A stretch of DNA of 64,000 nucleotides from Bradyrhizobium cytisi (GTDB lineage Bacteria; Pseudomonadota; Alphaproteobacteria; Rhizobiales; Xanthobacteraceae), in NCBI RefSeq assembly GCF_008123515.1, contig NZ_VSSR01000017.1, forward strand, positions 30,248-94,247. Direction: 5' to 3'. Each line of letters opens with the position of its first letter. Position 1 is the first letter of the stretch. This document shows positions 17,872-25,868 of this stretch, piece after piece. Under the pieces are notes generated by a model, which was not told the origin of the DNA, made no database searches, and saw only the letters and a program-made list of their open reading frames with translations. Both the position numbers and the translations under genes were made by a program.

Positions 17872-19278
17872 TCACGCATCTTGCGTCGCGGCTGCGTCGG
17901 CGGTCCGTCGCCGTGCCGGCAGGAAAAACCCGGCAATTGCGCCGGCCAGCGACAGCGTTGCGGCGAGGCTCATCGCGGCAGCAAATCCGCGCTCGAAATG
18001 CGCGGCCGAGTAGGCCCCGCCGTTGGCCGAGAAGCTCGCCACCAGCGCGGCGATGCCGAACATGCCGCCGAGGAAGCGGCCCATGTTGAAGATGCCGGAC
18101 GCCTTGCCCATTTCGGCCACCGCGACCGAGCTCAGGATGGCGTTCTGTGCTGCCGGCATCGCCATCGAGACGCCGACGCCGGCCAGCACCAACGGCGCGA
18201 CCAGGGCGGAGTAGGCAACCGCGGGGCTCACGATCTCGGCGATCCAGCCAAGGCCGATCGCCTGCATCAACAATCCCGTCACCACCAGCGGCCGCTCGCC
18301 GAGCCTGTTGACGACCGCGCCGGCGACCGGGGCGGTGACGAACAGCGTCGCTGTCCAGGGGAGCAGGCGAAGTCCGGCGCCGAAGGCGTCGAAGCCCAGC
18401 GTGGTTTGCAAGAACTGCGGCAGCAGGAACAATACGCCATACATCGCGGCGTAGAACAGGACGCTTGCGGACATGCCGGAGGCGAGGGCGCGCGATGCAA
18501 ACAGCCGCATCGGCACCATCGGCGCGGCCGCGCGCAATTCCCGGAGCGCGAAGCCGGCGGTGAACACCAAGCCTGACATCAGCGTACCCATGACCTCGGC
18601 GCTCGTCCACCCCACAGCATTGCCGCGCAACAGGCTCCACACCCACGCCAGCGCTGCGAGGGCGACGAGCGCCAGTCCTGGGATGTCCAATGCGGCAGAA
18701 GGTCCAAAACTTTCGCGCAACCGTGCCAGCACCAGGGCGATCGTGATCAGGCCGATCGGCAGGTTGATCCAGAACACCCAGCGCCAGCCGAAATGTTCGG
18801 TGATGAAGCCGCCGATGGCGGGGCCGATGATCAGCGCGCAGCCGGTGATGCTGCTGAAAATGCCGAGCGCGCGGGCGCGCTCCCCGCGGCCGAACGTGCC
18901 GCTCAGGATCGCCATCGCCAGCGGCATCACTAGCGCGGCGCCGGCGCCCTGCAGTGCGCGGGCGGCGATCAGCGCGGTCGCATTGCCTGCGAGCGCACAG
19001 GCCGCCGATGCAACGACAAACAGGGCGAGCCCGGCCGCGAACATGCGGCGGCGGCCGAAGCGGTCGCCGAGTGCGGCGCCGGTCAGGAGCAGCACGGCGA
19101 AGGTCAGATTGAAGGCGTTGACAGTCCATTGCAGCGTCTCGACCGGGCTGCCGAATTCGGCGCGAATGGCCGCGAATGCCGTCGTGATGATCATGGCGTC
19201 CAGCGCCATCATGAAGGATGCAAGCGCGGTGATGCCAAGCACCCAGTTTTGCGCGGCGCGATTGGTCGGGGTCTGCAT
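17872..19278 (-). CDS. MFS drug-efflux transporter, EmrB/QacA (DHA2) type
   Basis: The 468-residue protein has around fourteen hydrophobic segments, MFS motif A (GAALGDRFGRRRMF), and the antiporter motif C region (SSITGCALIIGPAIGGFI). Start MQTPTNRAAQNW at 19278 is chosen because the extended frame to 19896 lacks homology and runs over the divergent genes. Members export drugs or dyes by proton antiport. It is divergent from the small protein and ECF sigma gene pair, and could be part of that regulon. Confidence 0.9.
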   Translation of the reverse strand: MQTPTNRAAQNWVLGITALASFMMALDAMIITTAFAAIRAEFGSPVETLQWTVNAFNLTFAVLLLTGAALGDRFGRRRMFAAGLALFVVASAACALAGNATALIAARALQGAGAALVMPLAMAILSGTFGRGERARALGIFSSITGCALIIGPAIGGFITEHFGWRWVFWINLPIGLITIALVLARLRESFGPSAALDIPGLALVALAALAWVWSLLRGNAVGWTSAEVMGTLMSGLVFTAGFALRELRAAAPMVPMRLFASRALASGMSASVLFYAAMYGVLFLLPQFLQTTLGFDAFGAGLRLLPWTATLFVTAPVAGAVVNRLGERPLVVTGLLMQAIGLGWIAEIVSPAVAYSALVAPLVLAGVGVSMAMPAAQNAILSSVAVAEMGKASGIFNMGRFLGGMFGIAALVASFSANGGAYSAAHFERGFAAAMSLAATLSLAGAIAGFFLPARRRTADAAATQDA

Positions 19279-19296
19279 CGCCCTGTCTCCGTGTGT

Positions 19297-19318
19297 CGCG
19301 CCGCCCTTTCGCGGCGCG
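19297..19318. promoter_or_regulatory. Perfect 8-bp inverted repeat in the MFS leader
   Basis: CGCGCCGC at 19297-19304 and GCGGCGCG at 19311-19318 surround a six-base loop, 19 bases upstream of the exporter start. It may be a repressor site or a leader hairpin. There is no independent evidence for either. Confidence 0.35.
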
Positions 19319-19542
19319 TTCTGCGGGCTAGACGAGGCCGGAGTGGCAAAGGATGCGCCCGTAAATAATTTCTCCTGGGGCCGCATCCTTCGCCGGCCGG
19401 CAAACGTCTTAGGGGGACGCGGCCATTTACGCGACCTTGATCCGGAGGAGCGCAGCACCGGTTTTCCGACAAGGGTCATGCTAGAATGGAAAGATGGAGC
19501 GCGATGAGCGAGCCAGGTCGCGACATCAGCAAGGAGCGCGCG

Positions 19543-19851
19543 ATGAGAAGGACGTTGATCAGGTACAAGGCCAAGCCGGAGCTGGCCGACAGGAACGCCG
19601 AGCTGGTTGCGGCCGTATTTGCGGAGTTGAAGGCGGCCGGGCCCGACGGCGTGCGCTATCTGACGCTGCGGCTGGAGGACGACACCTTCATCCATTTTGT
19701 CGAGGCCGCGACCGAGGACGGCTCGAGCCCGATCCCGAAGCTCAAGGCGTTTCAGACGTTCCAGGACGGGATCCGCGACCGCTGCGCGGAGCCGCCGCTG
19801 GTTCGTGATGTGAGGATCGTCGGCAACTACCGTATGCTGGACGAGTCCTGA
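19543..19851 (+). CDS. Small ABM-like protein upstream of ECF sigma factor
   Basis: The 102-residue protein starts MRRTLIRYKAKPELADRN and contains DGVRYLTLRLEDDTFIHFVE. The pattern of a short strand, long helix and paired strands resembles the ferredoxin-like fold of antibiotic-biosynthesis-monooxygenase (ABM) domains. AAGGAG at 19531-19536 is six bases before the ATG, which decides against upstream ATG 19504. The sigma gene begins 19 bases downstream, so they are almost certainly cotranscribed. Function unknown; a modulator of the sigma factor or an oxidative-stress protein are possibilities. Confidence 0.75.
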   Translation: MRRTLIRYKAKPELADRNAELVAAVFAELKAAGPDGVRYLTLRLEDDTFIHFVEAATEDGSSPIPKLKAFQTFQDGIRDRCAEPPLVRDVRIVGNYRMLDES

Positions 19852-19870
19852 CAGCCGAGGCGGAGGAGCA

Positions 19871-20782
19871 ATGGCGTCAGACCCGCTGACTACCATCGAT
19901 ATCGAGGCCCTGCTGGCGCGGATGCGACCGAAACTGCATCGCTACTGCGCCCGCATGGTCGGCTCGGTCATCGATGGTGAGGATGTGCTGCAGGATGCGC
20001 TGATCAAGGCGATGGAGGCGCTGCGATCGGTCACGCCCGTCGTCAACACTGAGGGCTGGCTGTTCCGCGTCGCGCACAACACCGCGCTGGATTTCCTGCG
20101 TCGCCGCAACCGGCAGGAGGCGCTGCATTCGGCTGAGGAGGTGGAGATGATTGCCGACCAGCTCGATGATGTGGAAAGCCGCCAGATCGCCGCGACCGGC
20201 CTGCGCACCTTCATGCGACTGCCGGTGGCGCAACGGTCCAGCGTGATCCTGATGGACGTGCTCGGCTGCTCACTGGCTGAGGTCTGCGACATCATGGATT
20301 TCAGCCTGCCGGCGGTGAAGGCCGCGCTGCATCGCGGACGCACGCAACTGCGTGAGTTCGCCGGAGAGCCCGACGATGTGCCGCAGCCGGGCCTGTCGGA
20401 CGCCGATCGGACGCGGCTCAACGCCTATGTTGGCCATTTCAATGCCCGCGACTTCGACGCGATCCGCGCCATGATCGCCGACGACGTCAGGCTCGAACTC
20501 GTCAACCGCACCAGGCTGAAAGGCAAGGCCGAGGTGTCGAACTATTTCGGCAATTACTCGAAGGTCAGCGACTGGCACCTGGTGACGGGGCAGGTCGAGG
20601 GACGTCCCGCGATCCTGGTGTTCGATCCGAATGAGCCGGGCGGGCGGGCGAAATATTTCATGCTCCTCGACTGGTCCGCCGGCAAGCTCGCCACCATCAG
20701 GGATTTTCGTCACGCAGCCTATGTTGTCGATGGTGCGGAGTGCGTGGTGGATAGAGGTCTCGACGAACGCTCTTCGGGATAA
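19871..20782 (+). CDS. ECF-type RNA polymerase sigma factor with C-terminal SnoaL/NTF2-like domain
   Basis: The 303-residue protein has sigma region 2 (GEDVLQDALIKAMEAL, WLFRVAHNTALDFLRRRNR) and region 4 (LPVAQRSSVILMDVLGCSLAEVCDIMDFS, VKAALHRGRTQLREF). Residues from about 180 form an NTF2/SnoaL-like extension (LNAYVGHFNARDFDAIRAMIADDVRLEL). ECF groups with such tails usually lack a classical anti-sigma factor and use the extension for control. None is encoded next to it here. The upstream ABM-like gene and divergent exporter are plausible members of the regulon. Confidence 0.9.
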   Translation: MASDPLTTIDIEALLARMRPKLHRYCARMVGSVIDGEDVLQDALIKAMEALRSVTPVVNTEGWLFRVAHNTALDFLRRRNRQEALHSAEEVEMIADQLDDVESRQIAATGLRTFMRLPVAQRSSVILMDVLGCSLAEVCDIMDFSLPAVKAALHRGRTQLREFAGEPDDVPQPGLSDADRTRLNAYVGHFNARDFDAIRAMIADDVRLELVNRTRLKGKAEVSNYFGNYSKVSDWHLVTGQVEGRPAILVFDPNEPGGRAKYFMLLDWSAGKLATIRDFRHAAYVVDGAECVVDRGLDERSSG

Positions 20783-21196
20783 GTCGAGCGGATCGACCTG
20801 CCCCTCTCAAGGCTGAAACAGGGGTTCGATTCCCCGGTCGCTTCGCTCGCAATGACGAGTGGGGAGAGTTCATTGCCTCCGCCGGCTCATGCTGCCGCAG
20901 CCGAAACCGCGCTGCCGCATTCGAACTGACGCGCGTTGCGCGCGAGCCCCTCACAACATCATCAAGACCGATCGGACGCCCGCCGCGAAGAACGCGCCAA
21001 CTCCGCTTGCAATGTTTAGTAAATGGTGGTTCACTAAACAAATCGAGCCTGCCGGGCCTCTAGAATCCGGGTGGCGCGAGGAAACGCTAGTTTAGTTATT
21101 CAGCTCGTCACGGACTGTGTCGCTCTGCTCGAAGCATTCGGGCGGACAGGAAAGCCGCGCCACGTCGATGGCCGGCCCACTCGGAGGGAACGTGCA
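20783..21196. other. Intergenic stretch before the ABC/DHA operon
   Basis: The 414 bases contain a tRNA T-arm-like fragment near 20818-20837 (GGGG-TTCGATT-CCCC), directly joined to half of a genomic palindromic repeat (CGCTCGCAATGACG near 20842-20857). An inverted-repeat operator candidate is at 21013-21040. No complete tRNA or protein gene was found. Confidence 0.6.
21013..21040. promoter_or_regulatory. Candidate operator GTTTAGTAAA-N6-TTCACTAAAC
   Basis: Ten-base arms at 21014-21023 and 21030-21039 match with one mismatch around a six-base spacer. A further half-like GTTTAGTTA occurs at 21090-21098. The sites lie about 160 and 100 bases upstream of the solute-binding protein gene that opens the ABC/DHA operon. 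The symmetry fits a dimeric sugar-responsive repressor. The protein is not identified. Confidence 0.5.
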
Positions 21197-22543
21197 ATGC
21201 AACGGACAATGAAGACGCTTGTTGTGGCATGCGGGGCTGTTGCCGCCGCATTCGGCGTCGGAGCGGGCACCACGCCCGCGCAGGCGCAAGGCAAGACCAT
21301 CACGCTGTGCTGGGCCGCATGGGACCCCGCCAACGCGCTGGTCGAATTGTCGAAGGACTTCACCGCGAAGTCGGGCATCGGCATGAAGTTCGAGTTCGTG
21401 CCGTGGACCAATTATGCCGATCGCTTCCTGAACGAACTCAATTCGCACGGCTCGTTGTGCGATCTCATCATCGGCGATTCACAATGGATCGGCGGCGCGG
21501 CGGAGAACGGCCAGTACGTCAAGCTCAACGATTTCTTCAAGAAGGAAGGAATTAGCATGGACGACTACATGCCGGCCACGGTGATCGGCTATTCCGAATG
21601 GCCGAAGAACACGCCGAACTACTGGGCGCTGCCGGCGATGGGCGATGCGGTGGGCTGGACCTATCGCAAGGACTGGTTCGCGCGGCCGGACGTGCAGAAG
21701 GACTTCAAGGCCAAATACGGCCGCGACATCGGCGTGCCGAAGACGCTCGATGAGCTCCGCGACATCGCGCAATTCTTCCAGGGCCGCGACATCGACGGCA
21801 AGAAGGTCTATGGCGCCTCGATCTATACCGAGCGTGGCTCCGAAGGCATCACCATGGGGGTCTCGAACTACCTCTACGACTACGGCTTCAAATACGACGA
21901 TCCGAAGAAGCCCTATGCGATGGACGGGTTGGTGAACTCGGCCAGCGCGGTGAAGGGGCTCGAGGCCTACAAGGAGCTCTACAAGTGCTGCACGCCCCCC
22001 GGCGCTTCCAACTCCTACATGTCCGAAGGGCTTGACGCCTTCAAGTCCGGCCAGGTCGCGCTGCAGATGAACTTCTTCGCCTTCTTCCCGGGCCTCCACA
22101 AGGACCCGAATGTCGGCGGCGACAAGATCGGCTTCTTCGTCAATCCGGCCGGTCCCGCCGCGCAGGCAACCCAGCTCGGCGGACAGGGCATCTCGGTGGT
22201 CTCCTACTCCAAGAACCAGCCCGAGGCGCTGCAATACATCAAGTGGTTCTCCGGCGGCGACGTGCAGAAGAAGTGGTGGGCGCTCGGCGGCTATTCCTGC
22301 GCCAAGTCCGTGCTGAACGATCCGAGCTTCCCGACCAGCGCGCCGTTCGCCAAGGAGTTCCTGCAGTCGATGGGAATGGTCGTCGACTTCTGGGCCGAGC
22401 CCTCCTATGCGCAACTCCTGCAAGCCGAACAGAAGCGCGTGCATGACTACGTGGTGGCGGACAAGGGCACCGCGCAGGAAGCGCTCGACGGTCTGGTGAA
22501 GGACTGGAAGGCCATCTTCAAGGAAGAAGGCAAGAAGTTCTAG
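21197..22543 (+). CDS. Carbohydrate-type ABC transporter solute-binding protein
   Basis: The 448-residue protein has a Sec signal peptide (MQRTMKTLVVACGAVAAAFGVGA... cleaved after AQAQG) and a family-1 extracellular solute-binding fold (LSKDFTAKSGIGMKFEFVPW, NFFAFFPGL, QYIKWFSGGDVQKKW). GGAGGG lies about eight bases before ATG 21197. It opens the operon that continues with two permeases and two ATPases, and then PEP-dependent dihydroxyacetone kinase genes. A triose, glycerol-like or polyol ligand is plausible from context only. Confidence 0.9.
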   Translation: MQRTMKTLVVACGAVAAAFGVGAGTTPAQAQGKTITLCWAAWDPANALVELSKDFTAKSGIGMKFEFVPWTNYADRFLNELNSHGSLCDLIIGDSQWIGGAAENGQYVKLNDFFKKEGISMDDYMPATVIGYSEWPKNTPNYWALPAMGDAVGWTYRKDWFARPDVQKDFKAKYGRDIGVPKTLDELRDIAQFFQGRDIDGKKVYGASIYTERGSEGITMGVSNYLYDYGFKYDDPKKPYAMDGLVNSASAVKGLEAYKELYKCCTPPGASNSYMSEGLDAFKSGQVALQMNFFAFFPGLHKDPNVGGDKIGFFVNPAGPAAQATQLGGQGISVVSYSKNQPEALQYIKWFSGGDVQKKWWALGGYSCAKSVLNDPSFPTSAPFAKEFLQSMGMVVDFWAEPSYAQLLQAEQKRVHDYVVADKGTAQEALDGLVKDWKAIFKEEGKKF

Positions 22544-22550
22544 GGCAACC

Positions 22551-22580
22551 GCCTGGAGCGCACGCGAGCGCGCTCCAGGC
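22551..22580 (+). promoter_or_regulatory. Intercistronic 11-bp stem-loop after solute-binding protein gene
   Basis: GCCTGGAGCGC at 22551-22561 pairs perfectly with GCGCTCCAGGC at 22570-22580 around an eight-base loop, starting seven bases after the binding-protein stop. Such hairpins commonly stabilise the 5' message and allow more binding protein than permease to be made. There is no strong U-tract, so full termination is less likely. Confidence 0.6.
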
Positions 22581-22645
22581 TCTCTTCGGCCACGTCGGCA
22601 GCTGTCGCATAGCTGATGGTTCCGGCGCGAGGATCGACCAAAGCC

Positions 22646-23605
22646 ATGAACGATTTGAGCGCTTCGTCGCAGATCACCTATCGGGCCGTTCCGGTCAGAC
22701 CAGCCGTGGTGCGTCGTATCCGGGGCCTGTCGGACCAGGCGCTCGCCTGGCTCTTCATCACGCCGACAATCGTGCTGCTGCTGGCGATCAATATCTTCCC
22801 GCTGGTGTGGACGATCTATCTCTCGTTCACCAACTACCGCGCCAATCGGGCGAACGCGCCGACGATATGGCTGGGCACCGACTGGTACCAGTCGATCCTG
22901 ACCGATCCGGATATCTGGGCGGCGATGCAGGTGACGGCGCATTTCGTGATCTGGACCGTGCTCATCGAGACCGTGCTCGGATTTGGTCTTGCCCTCCTCA
23001 TCGACAAGAAATTCCGCGGCCATGGCATGTGGACCACGATCATTCTGCTGCCGATGATGCTCTCGCCGGCCGTCGTCGGCAATTTCTGGACCTTTCTCTA
23101 TCAGCCGCAGATCGGATTGTTCAATTATGTGGTCGCTTTCTTCACGGGACGCGGCGCCTCGTCGTTCCAGATGCTGGGAGACGTGACACTCAGTCCCTGG
23201 GCCATCATCATCGTCGATGCCTGGATGTGGACGCCCTATGTGATGCTGATTTGCTTAGCGGGACTGCGCTCGATTCCGGATTACATCTATGAGGCGGCGG
23301 AGGTCGACCGCGCGTCGAATTGGCGGCAGTTCTGGTCGATTACGCTGCCGATGGCGCTGCCGTTCATCATGCTCGCGGTGCTCTTTCGCGGTATCGAGAA
23401 CTTCAAGATGTTCGACATGGTCAACCTCCTGACCGGCGGTGGGCCGGGCTCGACCACGGAAGTTGCCTCGATCACGCTTAAGCGGGCAGCCTTTGAGAGT
23501 TGGCGAACCGGTTATTCTTCTGCCTTCGCAATTATTCTGTTCGTGACGGTGTTCGGCCTCGCCAACATCTACGTCAAGGCGCTGAACCGGGTGAAAAACC
23601 GATGA
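22646..23605 (+). CDS. ABC transporter permease (MalF/UgpA-like)
   Basis: The 319-residue permease has about six transmembrane helices and the cytoplasmic coupling motif EAAEVDRASNWRQFWSITLPM. The start MNDLSASSQ at 22646 is preferred to ATG 22616 by similarity to family N-termini; neither has a strong ribosome site. Its stop overlaps the next permease start in ATGA. It forms the transmembrane heterodimer with the product of 23602. Confidence 0.9.
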   Translation: MNDLSASSQITYRAVPVRPAVVRRIRGLSDQALAWLFITPTIVLLLAINIFPLVWTIYLSFTNYRANRANAPTIWLGTDWYQSILTDPDIWAAMQVTAHFVIWTVLIETVLGFGLALLIDKKFRGHGMWTTIILLPMMLSPAVVGNFWTFLYQPQIGLFNYVVAFFTGRGASSFQMLGDVTLSPWAIIIVDAWMWTPYVMLICLAGLRSIPDYIYEAAEVDRASNWRQFWSITLPMALPFIMLAVLFRGIENFKMFDMVNLLTGGGPGSTTEVASITLKRAAFESWRTGYSSAFAIILFVTVFGLANIYVKALNRVKNR

Positions 23606-24555
23606 GTGTCGCAAATGCAGCCCATTCAGTCGTCGAACCATCGGCCGGCACGCGCCGCTTCGCCGGCCTGCTCGTCATACTCTATGCCATCATCACGATG
23701 ATTCCGCTGGTATGGATCGTGCTCACCTCGTTCAAGTCGCCCGACGATGCGATCTCCTATCCTCCAAAGATACTGTTCAAGCCGTCGCTCGAAGGCTACT
23801 GTAATCTATTCACAACCCGCTCGCGCCAGACGCCGGAATTTATCCAGACGCTGGGCCAGCCGCACGGGCTTTGCGACAGCATCGCCCGCAGCCGCAATAT
23901 GGTTGTGGCCGGGCCGTCGAACTATGTCCCGCGTTTCGTCAATTCGCTGATCATCGCGTTCGGTTCGACGATGCTCGCCGTCGCACTAGGCACATTATCA
24001 GCCTATGGGTTCTCGCGGTTCCGCGTGCCGCTGAAGGACGACCTGCTGTTTTTCATTCTGTCGACGCGGATGATGCCGCCGATCGCGGTCGCGATCCCGA
24101 TCTACCTGATGTACCGCACCGTCGGACTGTCGGATACCCGGCTCGGGATGATCCTGCTCTACACGTCCGTCAACGTTTCGCTCGCCGTCTGGCTTCTGAA
24201 GGGCTTCATCGACGAAATCCCGCGGGAATACGAGGAGGCAGCGATGATCGACGGCTACACGCGGTTTCAGGCCTTCGTGAAAGTAGTGCTGCCGCAGGCG
24301 ACAACAGGAATCGCAGCGACGGCCATCTTCTGCCTGATTTTTGCGTGGAACGAATACGCCTTTGCGGTGCTTCTGACCTCCGGCAACGCGCAGACGGCGC
24401 CGCCTTTCATTCCGATCATCATCGGCGAGGGCGGGCAGGACTGGCCAGCAGTAGCCGCCGGTACGACGCTCTTCCTGGTGCCCATCGTCGTGTTCACGGT
24501 GCTGTTGCGCAAGCATCTTCTGCGCGGCATCACCTTTGGAGCCGTCCGCAAATGA
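23602..24555 (+). CDS. ABC transporter permease (MalG/UgpE-like)
   Basis: The 317-residue permease has six predicted helices and the coupling motif EEAAMIDGYTRFQAFVKVVLPQ. An unusually long periplasmic segment occupies about residues 60-110 (SLEGYCNLFTTRSRQTPEF...), as in several polyol ABC permeases. It overlaps the upstream permease by ATGA and the downstream small gene in the same way, so translation is coupled through the set. Confidence 0.9.
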   Translation: MSVANAAHSVVEPSAGTRRFAGLLVILYAIITMIPLVWIVLTSFKSPDDAISYPPKILFKPSLEGYCNLFTTRSRQTPEFIQTLGQPHGLCDSIARSRNMVVAGPSNYVPRFVNSLIIAFGSTMLAVALGTLSAYGFSRFRVPLKDDLLFFILSTRMMPPIAVAIPIYLMYRTVGLSDTRLGMILLYTSVNVSLAVWLLKGFIDEIPREYEEAAMIDGYTRFQAFVKVVLPQATTGIAATAIFCLIFAWNEYAFAVLLTSGNAQTAPPFIPIIIGEGGQDWPAVAAGTTLFLVPIVVFTVLLRKHLLRGITFGAVRK

Positions 24556-24764
24556 GCCTCGATGCGAACACATCCACGCGCCGACGCGGCCTCGCAAACA
24601 GGATTCTGCGACGCGGTCCGCTGGAGGCTATCGCGACGACGATCATCGCCGCGGGCGTCGTCATGCTGATGCAGCCATTTTTCCTCACGCTCTATTCTTG
24701 GTCGTTCGCGACTGCGCTGTTCGGGACGGTGATGTTCACCATCGTCTCGAAGGTCAGGGAGTAA
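24552..24764 (+). CDS. Small membrane protein of the ABC operon (70 aa)
   Basis: The start overlaps the permease stop by ATGA. The 70-residue product has a basic N-terminus (STRRRGLANRILRRGP) and two hydrophobic stretches (IATTIIAAGVVMLMQPFF and FATALFGTVMFTIVS), predicting a two-helix membrane protein. Its place between the permeases and the ATPases recalls the small extra membrane subunit in rhizobial glycerol/polyol ABC operons. It may be an accessory subunit. No enzymatic motif is present. Confidence 0.7.
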   Translation: MSLDANTSTRRRGLANRILRRGPLEAIATTIIAAGVVMLMQPFFLTLYSWSFATALFGTVMFTIVSKVRE

Positions 24765-24770
24765 GGCGCG

Positions 24771-25868
24771 ATGGCACAGATCAGGGTCGAAGGGCTCGAC
24801 AAATCCTTCGGGACGTTTCATGCGGTCAAGGCCGCCAGCTTCACGGTGGAAGACGGCCAGTTCCTCTGCCTGCTTGGACCGTCCGGCTGCGGCAAGACCA
24901 CGACGCTGCGCATGATCGCAGGCCTGGAATTGCCGACGGCCGGCACCATCAGGCTCGGCGGCGAGGATGTTACGATGAATCGCGCCTCGGCGCGCGATAT
25001 CGCCTTCGTGTTCCAGCTGTTTGCGCTCTATCCGCACATGAATGTCCGGCGCAATATCGGCTTTCCCCTGAAATGCGAGGGCGTCGGAGCGGCGGAGCAC
25101 GATCGGCGGGTGGTGGAGGCCGCGCGTATTTTGCGTATCTCCCATCTGCTCGACCGGTCAGTGTCGGGCCTCGCCGGCGGCGACCGGCAGCGCGTCGCAC
25201 TTGGGCGAGCCATCGTCCGCCAGCCCAAATGCTTCCTGATGGACGAGCCGCTCGGTGCGCTCGATACCGAAATGCGCGAGGCGATGATTCATGAATTGCG
25301 CGGGCTGCATGACCGGCTGGGCGCGACGACCGTGTATGTCACGCATGATCAGCTCGAGGCGATGGCGATGGCCGACATGATCGCGGTGATGAATAATGGC
25401 ATCGTTGAGCAGGTCGCGAGCCCGCGCGACATCTACGACCGGCCTGCTTCGCTCTTCGTCGCAGACTTCATCGGTTCACCGCCTATGAATTTCCTGCCGT
25501 TCCGCGGTCGACTGCAAGTCGGCGCGCAGGCGATCTGGCTCGGCGAGCGCGAAGTTGCAATTCCTGCTGCACGCGAGGCGCTGGTGGAAAGCGACCTCGT
25601 CCTCGGGGTCCGGCCGGAGCATGTGCGGTTCACCGATCGCGGCATGGTGCGGGGTGAGGTTTATGGGTCGGAATATCTCGGCACGACGCAGATCGTGACC
25701 GTTACGACGCGTTACGGCGCGCTCAAGGCCCGTTCGCCCAGCAGCATATGCTTTCGGACTGGGGAAAGTGTCGGGCTGGACTTCCGGCCGGATACGCTCT
25801 CGGTCTTCGACAAGGCGTCGGGCCGGGCCATCCGCACTGCGTTGTATGAAGGAGGTGCGCATGGCTGA
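24771..25868 (+). CDS. ABC transporter ATP-binding protein, first of a pair
   Basis: The 365-residue MalK/UgpC-like ATPase has Walker A GPSGCGKTT, Q-loop AFVFQLFALYPHM, Walker B CFLMDEPLGALD, and the H-loop VYVTHDQ. The signature is altered to LAGGDRQRVALGRA rather than LSGGQ. A TOBE-type regulatory domain follows from about residue 240. It overlaps the next ATPase gene. Two different ATPases suggest a heterodimer with one non-canonical composite site. Confidence 0.92.
   Translation: MAQIRVEGLDKSFGTFHAVKAASFTVEDGQFLCLLGPSGCGKTTTLRMIAGLELPTAGTIRLGGEDVTMNRASARDIAFVFQLFALYPHMNVRRNIGFPLKCEGVGAAEHDRRVVEAARILRISHLLDRSVSGLAGGDRQRVALGRAIVRQPKCFLMDEPLGALDTEMREAMIHELRGLHDRLGATTVYVTHDQLEAMAMADMIAVMNNGIVEQVASPRDIYDRPASLFVADFIGSPPMNFLPFRGRLQVGAQAIWLGEREVAIPAAREALVESDLVLGVRPEHVRFTDRGMVRGEVYGSEYLGTTQIVTVTTRYGALKARSPSSICFRTGESVGLDFRPDTLSVFDKASGRAIRTALYEGGAHG

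Noticed and set aside
17590..18576. 328-codon open frame crossing repeat copy A and the exporter gene
   Set aside because: It begins inside a non-coding repeat and continues antisense to the exporter; no domain.
20810..20860. Possible tRNA gene
   Set aside because: Only a T-arm-like piece is present; no anticodon arm, D arm or acceptor pairing could be built.
21479..23023. 514-codon open frame on the minus strand
   Set aside because: Antisense to the sugar-type binding protein and permease; no motif.
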